In this document: positions 8,450 through 20,377 of the stretch, in pieces
Numbering within the stretch: the stretch's first letter is position 1
Layout of the letters: each line of letters begins with the position of its first letter
Assembly (NCBI RefSeq): GCF_001431465.1
Contig: NZ_LDJJ01000013.1
Span: 47,158-111,157, forward strand
Direction: 5' to 3'
DNA length: 64,000 nucleotides
Source: Stenotrophomonas terrae
GTDB lineage: Bacteria > Pseudomonadota > Gammaproteobacteria > Xanthomonadales > Xanthomonadaceae
Notes under the pieces: generated by a model
Seen by the model: only the letters and a program-made list of their open reading frames with translations
Database searches by the model: none
Told to the model about the DNA's origin: nothing
Program-made: the position numbers and the translations under genes

Positions 8450-9479
8450 GGACAAGCAGGCGCACCGCGCGGGCTTCGGCCAAGGCGACCAGCAAACGCT
8501 CCAGGGCCAGCCAGGGATCACCCTCGGCGCGCCCCTTGGCCATGCGGTCCACCTGCGAGGCCTCGGCGACGAAGCGCTCCCAGCGGCGCGGATCGGGGTG
8601 TCGCTGCAGCGCCCGCTTGAACGGCGCCTGGCGTGATTCCCAGATGCCCTTGGATTTCATTTCCGCGCCCAGGTTGCCGCCACTGGCCTGTACCCGCGCC
8701 AGCCCGGCGGTGATCAGCAGCTCGCGGATCAGGATCGGCATCAAGGCGGCCACCGCCTCGCCTTCGGCGCGCAGGCCCGCCAACATCCGCAGCACGGCCT
8801 GCGCCTGCCCGGAGAACGCGGCATCGCTGAGCCTGAAAACATCGTAACGGGCGGCATCGGCCACCAGCGATTCCATCTTGGCGACATCCAGCGGTTGGCC
8901 GTCGGCCAGCAGCGCCAGCTTGTCGATCTCCTGTGCGGCGGCCAGCAGATTGCCTTCGACCCGCTCACTCAACCGCTGCACGGCAGCCGGATCGGCGCGC
9001 AAGCCCTTGCTGCGCAGGCGCCGTTCGATCCAGTCGGCCAGCTCGTGCGGCTTGATTGCCCAGGCCACCGACAGCACACCGGCCTTGTTGACCGCTTCGG
9101 CCCACTTGCCCTGGTGTGCCTTGCTCCATTCGCCGGCGGTGATCAGCAGCACCACGTCCGGCGCCGGCCGCGCACAGAAGTCGCTGATCACCTCGGCACC
9201 TTCCTTGCCCGGCTTGCCATTGGGCAGGCGCACCTCGACCAGACGGCGGGCGCTGAACAGGCTGGGCGCATTGAAGCTGGAGGACAGCTGCCCCCAGTCG
9301 AAATCGCGGCCATCGGCATCGAATACTTCGCGCTCACCAATCCCGTCGGCACGCGCCTTGGCACGCACCGCGTCGGCGGCTTCAATCACCCGCAACAGTT
9401 CGGGACCGGCAATCAGGTACACCGGCGCCAAGGGCTGGGCGCTTATCTGGCTGGCCAGCTGTTCCGGTCGCAGTTCCAT
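8436..9479 (-). CDS. holA: DNA polymerase III delta subunit
   Basis: A 347-residue delta subunit, which opens the sliding clamp as part of the clamp loader. It starts MELRPEQLASQISAQPLAP with APVYLIAGPELLRV (the degenerate Walker A region typical of delta), followed by FDADGRDFDWGQLSSSFNAP and DVVLLITAGEW. The middle and C-terminal part (RVEGNLLAAAQEIDKLALL) is the helical lid and collar. It lies between lptE (43-bp gap) and nadD (overlapping), the usual order in gamma-proteobacteria. Confidence 0.96.
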   Translation of the reverse strand: MELRPEQLASQISAQPLAPVYLIAGPELLRVIEAADAVRAKARADGIGEREVFDADGRDFDWGQLSSSFNAPSLFSARRLVEVRLPNGKPGKEGAEVISDFCARPAPDVVLLITAGEWSKAHQGKWAEAVNKAGVLSVAWAIKPHELADWIERRLRSKGLRADPAAVQRLSERVEGNLLAAAQEIDKLALLADGQPLDVAKMESLVADAARYDVFRLSDAAFSGQAQAVLRMLAGLRAEGEAVAALMPILIRELLITAGLARVQASGGNLGAEMKSKGIWESRQAPFKRALQRHPDPRRWERFVAEASQVDRMAKGRAEGDPWLALERLLVALAEARAVRLLVRGVR

Positions 9480-9522
9480 CGTTCAGGCCTGCTGCGGCTG
9501 CGCAGCACCCAGCGGCGCCAAC

Positions 9523-10125
9523 TCAGCGCACTCCGCCTGCAGCATCGGGCTTGGGCTCGGGCGCGGCAGCACCCTCCGCCGGCACCGGGGCGTGCAGGGC
9601 TTTCTCCAGATCGGCGCGGACCACGCTGTCGATGCGGCGCAGGATCGATGCCGACATTTCGCGGCGCAGTTCATCAGCCAGGATTTCGCGCTCGGTGGTG
9701 GTGCCGGTGGCGTCCTGCGGCGGCGACACGTAGTCACGCGACAGCTCCACCGCCTGTTCCGGCACGATCACGCTGCCATCGGGGCGGGTGAACATGAACA
9801 CCACTGCGTAGCGCAGGCTGTATTCCTGGGCACGGCCCTGGGCGTCGATGGCGATGGGCAGGTCACCCCAGCGCTCGGAACGGATCTGCAGGCGCGCAGC
9901 ACCGGACGGCTCGCCGGCGGCAGCCAGGGTGTCGCCATCTTCAAGCACCGTCGCGCCGGAGGCGCGCAGGCCACGGTTGAGGAATTTGACCAACTCGCTG
10001 TAACGCACCGCTGAATCCACCTGCACCGCCGGCATATCGGCAGGCAGCGCGAGCTTGTTACGCAGATGGAAGCCGCAACCGGTGAGGCTGGCGGCGAGAA
10101 TCAGGGCAGTCAGGTATCGAGTCAT
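9523..10125 (-). CDS. lptE: LPS-assembly lipoprotein LptE
   Basis: LptE plugs the LptD barrel and takes part in inserting lipopolysaccharide into the outer membrane. The 200-residue product starts MTRYLTALILAASLTGCGFH, a lipoprotein signal with lipobox LTGC and then the family hallmark CGFHLRN. The C-terminal half is proline- and alanine-rich (ending PEPKPDAAGG). The ATG at 10125 is chosen over an upstream open frame because the signal peptide begins there and GGAGG lies about 13 bases before it. It follows leuS by 91 bp. Confidence 0.95.
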   Translation of the reverse strand: MTRYLTALILAASLTGCGFHLRNKLALPADMPAVQVDSAVRYSELVKFLNRGLRASGATVLEDGDTLAAAGEPSGAARLQIRSERWGDLPIAIDAQGRAQEYSLRYAVVFMFTRPDGSVIVPEQAVELSRDYVSPPQDATGTTTEREILADELRREMSASILRRIDSVVRADLEKALHAPVPAEGAAAPEPKPDAAGGVR

Positions 10126-10216
10126 GCACACAGTCTGGAGGAGCCGGCCGGGGGCGGCAACAGGCAGCAAGCCTGCCTGATGCCGCGTGAACAGCGCTTG
10201 AGATACCCGCTGCGGC

Positions 10217-12904
<2,688 letters not shown>

Positions 12905-13062
12905 TCATTGCACTCCAATCCGGCCGCAGACCAGCACCCAGCAACCCCCGCAGGTTATTGAAATATAGAGCTTTTAAAAAAACAGACGTTTCCCGAAACA
13001 CCATTACCCGGCTTGCTTGCGCGTGCCCTGCCCTGCAATTGCCGCGGTTGCACCCGCGCAAC

Positions 13063-13668
13063 TCAGCTGCGCGGCGGCGCCAACCGGGCCGCGCCCGCCA
13101 GCCATATCAGCCAGGCCAGGAAAGCCAAACGCTGTGCCATTGCCACCGGCATGGCGACTTCGAACAGGAAAGCACTACAGACCACCCACAGCGCACAGAC
13201 CAGGGTCAGCGTCGACAGGGGCCGCCACGCACTCGCCTTGCTGGCACCGAAACGCAGGGCGATGGCGGCCGCGCTGAACGCCAACAACCACAACAGCCAG
13301 GCACTGGCATGGAACTGGCTGGCGCGGTTCTCGATATCGTCCACATCCAGCGGGAACAAGCCCATCGCGGCAAAGGCGATGGCCGCCAGCAACAACATCT
13401 GCCCGCCGACCCGCAACGGGCGCGGCGCTGCCGCCGGCATGCGCAGGATCAGATCCAGTGCAGCAATCGCCGCCAGCAGGCCCGGCAAGACGAAGCCCAG
13501 CAGGCTGAATGCCATGCCGCCGGAAATACCGCGCGCACCCAGCAATGACACCGGATGCAGCAACTGGTCATAGCCGTGCAGCCGTGCGCCGAACACCACC
13601 ACCGCCACGATGAAAACCACGGCCGCCAGCGGCCCGGCCCAGCTTGTCAGCTTGTTCTGTTTCAACAC
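13063..13668 (-). CDS. DUF998-type integral membrane protein
   Basis: About 201 residues from the GTG at 13668, which has GGCAGGG upstream. It has six hydrophobic segments, such as AGPLAAVVFIVAVVVFGA, AFSLLGFVLPGLLAAIAALD, QMLLLAAIAFAAMGLFP and WLLWLLAFSAAAIAL. The spacing and the motif MGLFPLDVDD...ASQFH resemble DUF998 proteins, whose function is unknown. A second protein of the same type is encoded at 53163-53810. It stands alone between leuS and the OmpA-family lipoprotein. An in-frame start upstream at 13701 would add 11 residues without a clear ribosome site. Confidence 0.75.
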   Translation of the reverse strand: MLKQNKLTSWAGPLAAVVFIVAVVVFGARLHGYDQLLHPVSLLGARGISGGMAFSLLGFVLPGLLAAIAALDLILRMPAAAPRPLRVGGQMLLLAAIAFAAMGLFPLDVDDIENRASQFHASAWLLWLLAFSAAAIALRFGASKASAWRPLSTLTLVCALWVVCSAFLFEVAMPVAMAQRLAFLAWLIWLAGAARLAPPRS

Positions 13669-13773
13669 CGCACACCCTGCCCCGCTTTGGCCGGGGCACA
13701 ACTGCCACGACTACCGGCGGCCATTGTGAGGGCAGCGGGCGACATTCGCATTCCCCGCGAACCTCCTCGCGGT

Positions 13774-14553
13774 TCAGCCGCCCATTGCGGCAATCTCCAC
13801 CCGCCGGTTCGGTGCCAGGCAGTCCACCAGCGCTGCCCCGCTGACCTGCTCACAAGCCACCAGTGCAGCGCTGTTGCCGCGGCCCTCGGCGTGCAGCGAC
13901 GCTGCCGGAATACCGCGCTCGACCAGGTAGTTGCGTACGCTCTGCGCGCGGCGCCGCGACAGCTCCAGGTTGTAGGCATCGCTGCCGATGCGATCGGTGT
14001 AACCGATGATGGTGAGCGAGGCCTGCGCGGCACGGTCTGTGAGCTGCTGCAGAAGCTCGTCCAGTCGAGCGCGGCCAGCAGCCGACAGATTGGCGCTGTC
14101 GAAAGCGAACAGGGCATCGGCCGAAATCCGCAACGGCGCGACTACCTCTGCCGGCGGCGGAGGCGGTGGTGGCGCGGGGGGAGCGGGAGCCGGCTCCAGC
14201 AAAGCGGCACAGCTTGCTGGTTGCCACGCCTGGCCGTTGGCAACGCCGTCCGCGTCAAACCGGACCTGGAACTGGCATCGAATCGGCTCGGCCCCAACCG
14301 AACGCCGAAAATTGAATACGTAGTTCCACTCCCGCACCCCCCACAAACCTTCATTGAACTGCGGTGTCCCCAACAGGGTCTGGATCTGGCGCTTGTTCAT
14401 GCCCGGCGCGTACTGCCGCAGGTTGTCCAGGTTCACGTAGGTGCCCCCGGCCGGGTAGGCGTGCGCCGGGTTCGGAAATTCTTCGCGTACCTGGCCCTTG
14501 CCACAGGCGGTCAGGGTTGCCAGCAAAGCCAGCACGGTCCATTTGGTGTTCAT
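13774..14553 (-). CDS. BamE/OmlA-like plus OmpA-C lipoprotein, TpgA-type TAA anchor
   Basis: A 259-residue lipoprotein. The signal peptide ends in the lipobox LTACG (Cys18). Residues about 35-110 resemble the SmpA/OmlA (BamE) fold (LRQYAPGMNKRQIQTLLGTP, WNYVFNFRR), then comes a Pro/Ala linker (PAPAPPAPPPPPPP), then an OmpA-C peptidoglycan-binding domain (FAFDSANLSAAGRARLDELL, IIGYTDRIGSDAYNLELSRR, GRGNSAALV, APNRRVEI). This order of domains, just downstream of a trimeric autotransporter gene, is that of TpgA, which links the adhesin AtaA to the cell wall in Acinetobacter. It follows the TAA by 55 bp on the same strand. The role is inferred from architecture and position. Confidence 0.88.
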   Translation of the reverse strand: MNTKWTVLALLATLTACGKGQVREEFPNPAHAYPAGGTYVNLDNLRQYAPGMNKRQIQTLLGTPQFNEGLWGVREWNYVFNFRRSVGAEPIRCQFQVRFDADGVANGQAWQPASCAALLEPAPAPPAPPPPPPPAEVVAPLRISADALFAFDSANLSAAGRARLDELLQQLTDRAAQASLTIIGYTDRIGSDAYNLELSRRRAQSVRNYLVERGIPAASLHAEGRGNSAALVACEQVSGAALVDCLAPNRRVEIAAMGG

Positions 14554-14608
14554 AGCGTCCTCGATGCATAACCATGGTTGCCCAGCTGCTACTTGCTGCT
14601 GCCCGTGA

Positions 14609-17600
14609 TCACCACTGGAAGCCAGCCCCCACGGTCACCCCGCCGTCGCCGCGGGTATTGGCCGAACCGCTGAGCTTGTAGATCCAGCGGCCGCCATCGG
14701 TGACACCAGACACACCCACCGCCATGCTCGACTCGCCGTGGAAGGTGCTGGCCGCCATCGAGGCCATGCGCCGACCTGCCTCGGTCGGCTGCGGCAGGCC
14801 AGCCATGGCCATCGCCGAAGCGACACCGGCCGAAGCGCGGTCATCGATCCGCTTCATGTCGCGGCTGACGTCGTTGAAACGTTGATCGGTGTAGTTCTTC
14901 GACCAGTCCATGACATCCCCCATGCCCTTGTTGAGTTGCGCCACGTTGACCGCATCGGTCGGTGCCACGCCGGCACCCACGTTGTGGATCACGGTGCTGG
15001 TGCCCGGGCGGCCCATCGTCACGCTGCTGTAGTTGGTGCTGCCATCGGTGTTCTGGTCATAGCGCACCGTGCCCTGCTGCGAGGCCTGCAACTGGCGCAG
15101 GTTCACCGCATCGGTGGCCTCGCTGCCGTCGCCGACATTGCTGATCTGGCGCTCGGCACCGGCCGCACCGACCGACACGGTGTTGGCACGGTTGGCCACC
15201 GAGCCGGCACCCAGGGCCACGCTGCCGGCTGCCGACGCATTGGCGCCATCACCGATGGCCACTGCCTGGTTGCCACTGGCGGTTGCCTGCGGGCCCGCAG
15301 CCACGCTGTCCTGGCCGGTAGCCGAGGCCGCCGGCTTGGTCGAATTGACCGCGAAGTAGGCGTTGCCGGCGCCGCCGTTCTGGATGTTGTCGATGCGGTT
15401 GTTGACGTTGACGATGGAGCTATCCATTGCCGCAAAAGCGTCGGTGACATTGCCGAACGTCTGCTGGGTGGCAGCGCCGCCACTGTTGATCGAGGTGATG
15501 TTGAAGCTGGCTGCGCTCCACTGCCCGGTGCTGCTGTTGTATTGCAGGGTGCCGCCGATGGTCGAGGCCAGCGCGGCGTTGGTGGTTGCCAGCTGGCCGC
15601 CGTTGATCGCATCGAGGCTGCCGCTGACAACACTGCCATTGGCAACATTGCCCAAGGCCACCGCTGCGCCACTGCCATCGCCGCTCAGGCGGACCTGGTT
15701 GGTGGGATTACCCGCGCCATCTGCGGTGTACAGCACCGCCAAGGGATCACTTCCGCCGGGGACGCTGCGCGGCAACAGGTTGCTCAGATTCAGCAGCGAA
15801 TCACTGATCGAGCTGAAAGCGTTGCCGATGTTTGCATACGGCTGCAGCGTTGCCGTGCCCAGTACGCCAATGCTGTTGATCTGGTAATTCGGCGCAGCGA
15901 GCACGCCGCCAGTGAAGCTTGCGCCGCCCCCCAGAGTGGTCGCCATCGAGCTACCCAGTGCGAACAGCTGCCCCCCATTGACCGCCTCCATGCCGCCCGC
16001 CGCGACCGCGCCGGCAGCAACATTGGCCAGCACGGTGCCATTGGCCGCCTGGCCGCCACCGAGCGTGACCTTGCTGTAGTTGACGACGCCATTGGCATCC
16101 TCGTCATAAACCACTGCGGCCAACCCGAGATCATCGATCTGATCCAATGCGCCGCGCAGCTGTTTGACGTTCACCGCATCGGTGTCCAGGCTGCCGGCGG
16201 CGACATGGGTGATCTGGCGTTCGCGTCCGGTCGAGCCCACCGCCACTTCGCCGATCGAGGTCTGTGCGGTGGTCAGGCCGAAGGCGGCGTAATTGTCCTG
16301 GCCACCGCGCGCGGCATCGGACTTGTAGCCCAGGGCAACGCTGTTGGCCTTGTCCGAGGTTGCCCCGGCACCGAGCAGGGTCTGCGCATTGGCCGTGCCC
16401 TTGGCACTGTCCCCCACCACCACCGAGTGACCTTGGCGCGCGTCGTAATCGGCAGTGGGAACGCCGGTCTTGCCGCCGGTGGCGTCGACGAACACCTGGT
16501 CGGCGGTCTGTGCGGCCAACCGATGCTCGGCATTGCTGCCGATCACCACTTCCTTGGACCCATTGGCAAAGGCGCCATCGCCGATCAACACCTGATAGTC
16601 CTGCGCAGCCGGCACTGCCCAGCATTTGACCTGGGCCACACCGAGCAGGTCCAGGCAGTCCGAAGCCCAGGCCGGCGCGCCGTCGGGCAGCACCAGTCCC
16701 AGCAGGCCGCCCGGGTCGCCGTTATTGATGTTGGTGATGTAGCTGTCGGAAGTGACACCGCCGATCAGGGTCAGGTGCGAGTTGCTGCCGGTGGCCAGGC
16801 CTCCCAGGCCATCCAACACTTCACCGACCGGACTGAGATTCACCAGCGGCAAGGTGTTCAGCAGCTCCAACGACGAATAGGTCTGCATCACATTGGTGCT
16901 GTTGACCTTCAGGCTGCCGCTCTGGATGTAGGGATTGCCCCCGAGCAGCGAGGTCAGCGGCGCATCCACCAGCTGGTTCACCGAACCCACCAGTCCACCG
17001 TTGCCGACAATCAGGCCCGACGGACCGGGCGCTGCGGGTGGCGCCGCACTGGGTATGACCGGGTTGCCGGTCAGGCCACCCACCACGTTCGACAGCCCGC
17101 CGGTCACGCCACCGACAACGCCGCTCAAGGTACCTGTCAGCCCGCCCACACCGGAACCGGACCCGGTAATACCACCGAGCGTGTTGCCGGTAGCGCCAAG
17201 CAGGGTCGATGCGGTGGTATCCACCGTGCCCAGCAGGTTCTGCACGGTGCCGGCGACGTCACCATTGGCAAGCGCACCGGTGGTGTCCTTCAGCCCGCCG
17301 GTCAGCGCGCCCACCGTGCCGGTGATGCCGGTACCCAAGGTGCTCGATCCGGTCACACCGCCCACCACCGCACCCAGCAGGCCACCAACGCCATCCAGCA
17401 CCGGCGCCACACCGTTGACCAAGCCATTCACCAATCCACCCAGGCCGGTGCCCTTGGCGACCCCGCCGGTCAAATCCTCGACCGCACCCAGCGCCCCGGT
17501 CAGGGTTCCGCGCACCGGGTTGCCGCCTTCCTGGCTGCCCGGCAACAACAGCCCCGTCACGCCCGCGACACCGCCGCCCACGTGCCCGGTCAGCGATGTC

Positions 17601-18736
17601 ACCGTCGTACCCGCATGTGAGGCAAGCGTCTGCACTGCCGCCACCGGCTGGCCAGTCAGTACTTCATCGGTCAGCTCCTTGACCGCGCCGGCGGTTGAAA
17701 CCAGCGTGCCCTGCAACGGACTGCCGCCCGGCTGGCTGCCCGGCAACAACGCGCCGGTCAGGCCGGCAACCTCGCCGCCCACGTGCTGGGTGAGCGATGC
17801 CACCGTGCTACCCGCATGCGAGGTAAGCGTCTGCACTGCCGCTACCGGCTGGCCCGTCAGCACTTCGCCGGTGAGCTCCTTGACCGCGCCGGCCGTTGAA
17901 ACCAGCGTGCCCTGCAACGGACTGCCGCCCTGCTGGCTGCCCGGCAACAACGCGCCGGTCAGGCCGGCGACGCTGCCGCCCACATGCTGGGTCAGCGATG
18001 CCACGGTGGTACCGGCGTGCGAGGTAAGTGTCTGCACTGCGGCCAGCGGCTTGCCGGTCACTACTTCACCGGTCAGTTCCTTGACCGCACCTGCCGTTGA
18101 AACCAGCGTGCCGTGCAAGGGGCTTCCGCCTTCTTCCTTGCCCGGCAGCAGCACCGCGGCGAGACCTTGCAGGCCTGCGCCGGTGCCGGTAAGCGGACCG
18201 ACCGTCGCGGTCACTGTTGCATTGGTCGATGCGGCCAGCGGCTTTACCGCCAATGCGGCATCGGCAACCACGGCCAACGCCGCCGCGGGTGCGGCGGTCG
18301 AACCGTGCGGGCGCAGCTGCGGCAATGCCGCGCGTACACCGAGCTGGGCACGCACTGCGGCTGGCGCTGCTGCGGTCCGCGGCTTGAGCGACACGGCCGC
18401 CGCTGCATCCACCTGCAGCACCGCCGGCAGGTTCAGCGCTGTATTGAGCGACACACCTGCATTCACGGCGGGCAGTTGGGTAGCAACAATCTGCTGAGCG
18501 TCGGTGTTGCTGTATTTGGCGACCAGATCCTGCAGGTCGGCCAGCTTGGCGTCGGTTGCCGCCGCGGGCCCGGCCATGGCCAGCGCAATCGCGCTGCCCA
18601 GCCCGGCCAGACGCCACGACACCACCGGCGACAGCTTGTCCGGACCCGAGCTTTTGCCTTGAGCGCTGGCCAATTCCGACCCCACCACAAATGCATTCAG
18701 GGTGCGGTTCCATACCAGCCGATAGATGCGGTTCAT
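14609..18736 (-). CDS. Trimeric autotransporter adhesin (YadA-like, type Vc)
   Basis: A 1375-residue surface adhesin. The N-terminus MNRIYRLVWNRTLNAFVV is an extended signal peptide region (ESPR). Residues about 196-396 are three 67-residue repeats, followed by a glycine-, valine- and threonine-rich stretch (e.g. GGVTGGLSNVVGGLTG). Then come YadA head and neck motifs (NSVALGYKSDA, ERQITHVAAGS, TDAVNVKQL, repeated later as TDAVNLRQL and TDAVNVAQL), a short stalk and the C-terminal YadA anchor (GVASAMAMAGLPQPTEAG to VTVGAGFQW). Three chains form one barrel and fibre. The ATG at 18736 has GGAGG 8 bases upstream; the longer frame up to 18838 lacks support. It is flanked by an AraC-type gene upstream and a TpgA-like lipoprotein downstream. 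Confidence 0.96.
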   Translation of the reverse strand: MNRIYRLVWNRTLNAFVVGSELASAQGKSSGPDKLSPVVSWRLAGLGSAIALAMAGPAAATDAKLADLQDLVAKYSNTDAQQIVATQLPAVNAGVSLNTALNLPAVLQVDAAAAVSLKPRTAAAPAAVRAQLGVRAALPQLRPHGSTAAPAAALAVVADAALAVKPLAASTNATVTATVGPLTGTGAGLQGLAAVLLPGKEEGGSPLHGTLVSTAGAVKELTGEVVTGKPLAAVQTLTSHAGTTVASLTQHVGGSVAGLTGALLPGSQQGGSPLQGTLVSTAGAVKELTGEVLTGQPVAAVQTLTSHAGSTVASLTQHVGGEVAGLTGALLPGSQPGGSPLQGTLVSTAGAVKELTDEVLTGQPVAAVQTLASHAGTTVTSLTGHVGGGVAGVTGLLLPGSQEGGNPVRGTLTGALGAVEDLTGGVAKGTGLGGLVNGLVNGVAPVLDGVGGLLGAVVGGVTGSSTLGTGITGTVGALTGGLKDTTGALANGDVAGTVQNLLGTVDTTASTLLGATGNTLGGITGSGSGVGGLTGTLSGVVGGVTGGLSNVVGGLTGNPVIPSAAPPAAPGPSGLIVGNGGLVGSVNQLVDAPLTSLLGGNPYIQSGSLKVNSTNVMQTYSSLELLNTLPLVNLSPVGEVLDGLGGLATGSNSHLTLIGGVTSDSYITNINNGDPGGLLGLVLPDGAPAWASDCLDLLGVAQVKCWAVPAAQDYQVLIGDGAFANGSKEVVIGSNAEHRLAAQTADQVFVDATGGKTGVPTADYDARQGHSVVVGDSAKGTANAQTLLGAGATSDKANSVALGYKSDAARGGQDNYAAFGLTTAQTSIGEVAVGSTGRERQITHVAAGSLDTDAVNVKQLRGALDQIDDLGLAAVVYDEDANGVVNYSKVTLGGGQAANGTVLANVAAGAVAAGGMEAVNGGQLFALGSSMATTLGGGASFTGGVLAAPNYQINSIGVLGTATLQPYANIGNAFSSISDSLLNLSNLLPRSVPGGSDPLAVLYTADGAGNPTNQVRLSGDGSGAAVALGNVANGSVVSGSLDAINGGQLATTNAALASTIGGTLQYNSSTGQWSAASFNITSINSGGAATQQTFGNVTDAFAAMDSSIVNVNNRIDNIQNGGAGNAYFAVNSTKPAASATGQDSVAAGPQATASGNQAVAIGDGANASAAGSVALGAGSVANRANTVSVGAAGAERQISNVGDGSEATDAVNLRQLQASQQGTVRYDQNTDGSTNYSSVTMGRPGTSTVIHNVGAGVAPTDAVNVAQLNKGMGDVMDWSKNYTDQRFNDVSRDMKRIDDRASAGVASAMAMAGLPQPTEAGRRMASMAASTFHGESSMAVGVSGVTDGGRWIYKLSGSANTRGDGGVTVGAGFQW
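17549..18151 (-). repeat. Three in-frame 201-bp tandem repeats in the adhesin gene
   Basis: The motif LLPG begins at 18151, 17950, 17749 and again at 17548, exactly 201 bp apart each time. The 67-residue unit contains GTLVSTAGAVKELTGEV, AAVQTLTSHAGTTVASLTQH and VGG.VAGLTGA. The first three units are complete; the fourth starts the same way (LLPGSQEGGNPVRGTL) and then diverges. The identical unit length and high similarity point to expansion by recombination, with frame kept because 201 is divisible by 3. Confidence 0.93.
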
Positions 18737-18936
18737 TTGGGGCCTCCAGCTCAACCCCACCAGGCGTGGAGGGGTTCTCTCTGTGAGTCCAGTACAGCGC
18801 TGCAGCGCGCCGCTACTTACCCGCATCCGGCACAGCAATACGTTGATTTGGCAAACCGTTGCCCGTTAACGGCACGCCGATGCACGTAATCGGCAAGCAG
18901 CCACCGGCGTTTGATGCCCATCACACTCCGCAGGGA

Positions 18937-19890
18937 TCAAGCCGGGCTGTAGGTGCCGCGCATCAAGGTCTCGCTCGGCAACTCGCCGAACACCTTGCGG
19001 TAATTGTCGGCAAAGCGCGATAGATCCCACAGGCCACAACTCAGTGCGATCGACTTGACCGACTTGCGCCCGGCATCGGCGCTGGACAGGCTGCGACAGG
19101 CTTCGCACAGGCGCAGCATCGACAGATAGCGCACGGGCGAAATGCCCACCAGCTCCTCGAACGCATAGCGCAGCGCGCGCTCGCTGACACCGGCTGCATC
19201 GCATAGCTCATGCATATAGATATGCCGGCGCAGGTTGGCATACATCATGTCTTCGGCGCGGCGGAAGATAAGGTATCTGACGCGCCGACTGCGATTGCAG
19301 CCGCCACGTTCGGGCGGTCCGTTGGTGACAACCTCTTTGACGTGGGCATCAAGCATCGCGTCTATTTCTTCGGCGCCCACTTCGCCCTGCTGGATGCGCT
19401 CATGCAAGCCCTTGTAGTAATCCTGCAAGGGCACATGCGGGCGCGCGCTCAGCAGCGGCACCGCCGCCGCTTCATCGCCCAGGCCACCCAGCCGCTGTGC
19501 AGCGGCACGTTCCTGGAAGCGCTTCACCGGCACCAGTACGAAGGTGACACGGCTGCCCGCACCCAAGGCGAACTCGGTAACGCCCTCGGGCATCACCGAC
19601 ACGATATTGCCCGACTGCAGGGGTACGCCATGGCACCAGCTGCTTTGCGGGTCCACCGATTGCAGCCAACCCAGCAGGCACCAATCCAGCGGCAGCATGA
19701 AGCGGCCGCGCGTACGCGCGCCGACCTCGAACGTGCACAGCAGCGCCTGGTCATGGACGAAAGAGGTAATCGAAGCCGAGGGCGGCTGGTCATCAAGCAG
19801 CACGAGCTCAACGTGGCACACGCGCAGCGTGCCGCTCAGCGACGCAAGATCAAAAGACTTCAAACCATTTCCGCCGACAACCGCATCCAT
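18937..19890 (-). CDS. AraC-family transcriptional regulator
   Basis: A 317-residue regulator with an N-terminal AraC-binding-like domain (about 1-190) and a C-terminal double helix-turn-helix domain. The second half shows LRRHIYMHELCDAAGVSERA, FEELVGISPVRYLSMLRL and SCGLWDLSRFADNYRKVFGE, the classical AraC signature. The ATG at 19890 has AAAGG 7 bases upstream; starts at 19908 (ATG) and 19917 (TTG) are in frame but poorly placed for a ribosome site. It lies 200 bp upstream of the adhesin gene on the same strand and is divergent from flp across 487 bp. It is a candidate regulator of either or both surface systems; its effector is unknown. Confidence 0.93.
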   Translation of the reverse strand: MDAVVGGNGLKSFDLASLSGTLRVCHVELVLLDDQPPSASITSFVHDQALLCTFEVGARTRGRFMLPLDWCLLGWLQSVDPQSSWCHGVPLQSGNIVSVMPEGVTEFALGAGSRVTFVLVPVKRFQERAAAQRLGGLGDEAAAVPLLSARPHVPLQDYYKGLHERIQQGEVGAEEIDAMLDAHVKEVVTNGPPERGGCNRSRRVRYLIFRRAEDMMYANLRRHIYMHELCDAAGVSERALRYAFEELVGISPVRYLSMLRLCEACRSLSSADAGRKSVKSIALSCGLWDLSRFADNYRKVFGELPSETLMRGTYSPA

Positions 19891-20377
19891 GTGAAAGCCT
19901 TTGCGCATCCTGGACAAGGACGCGCTTCAGAAGCCTGACCATCCGCTGCAGGTCATCCACCCAACCTGCAATCCCCTGCCGCACAGCCTGAAACCCGTAC
20001 TTCCGGAGTACCACCCATGGGAACAATGGGCGCCTTCCCTCGCAATAGATACTGACAAAGAAAACAAGTCTTCACGCCGACTCCGCCATCCCGGATTAGC
20101 CAAGTCGGTCACATATATGAAAAACAATTGAATCTTGCCGAATATGCGCATGCGGCCAGCGGGGCGATTGCAATGATGTTTCCGGGCATGCGCTGCGTGC
20201 CGACAGGGGACAACGGAAGTTAGGGTAGGAAACTGCTGGCACGCCCAGCGGCCCGAGCAACCGTCGGCACACTCTTGCCGGTGTCATGCGTATCCCAATG
20301 ACCTCAATCGGGCAGCAATGCCCAGCACCCGGCTACCGTCGGTGCAACACCGACACCGGGTCATCAGGGAGAACATC
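19891..20377. other. Divergent intergenic region between the AraC-type gene and flp
   Basis: This 487-bp stretch without a gene must hold the promoters of the regulator (minus) and probably of the Tad locus (plus). It contains an AT-rich patch at 20050-20135 (including CACATATATGAAAAACAATT) that stands out from the GC-rich neighbourhood. The last 15 bases contain the flp ribosome site (CAGGGAGAA). No clean sigma-70 or sigma-54 promoter can be named by eye. Confidence 0.6.

Noticed and set aside
14738..17620. A 960-codon open frame on the plus strand opposite the adhesin gene
   Set aside because: It lies antisense to a well-supported adhesin, has no family motifs and results from the high GC third-position bias and repeats.
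17521..18160. CRISPR-like array suggested by regular spacing
   Set aside because: The 201-bp period is far too long and the repeats are coding, in frame and inside the adhesin gene.
20266..20278. Possible sigma-54 promoter (GGCAC...TTGC) before flp
   Set aside because: The GG and GC are 9 bases apart rather than the required 10; another TGGCACG at 20237 lacks the -12 GC.
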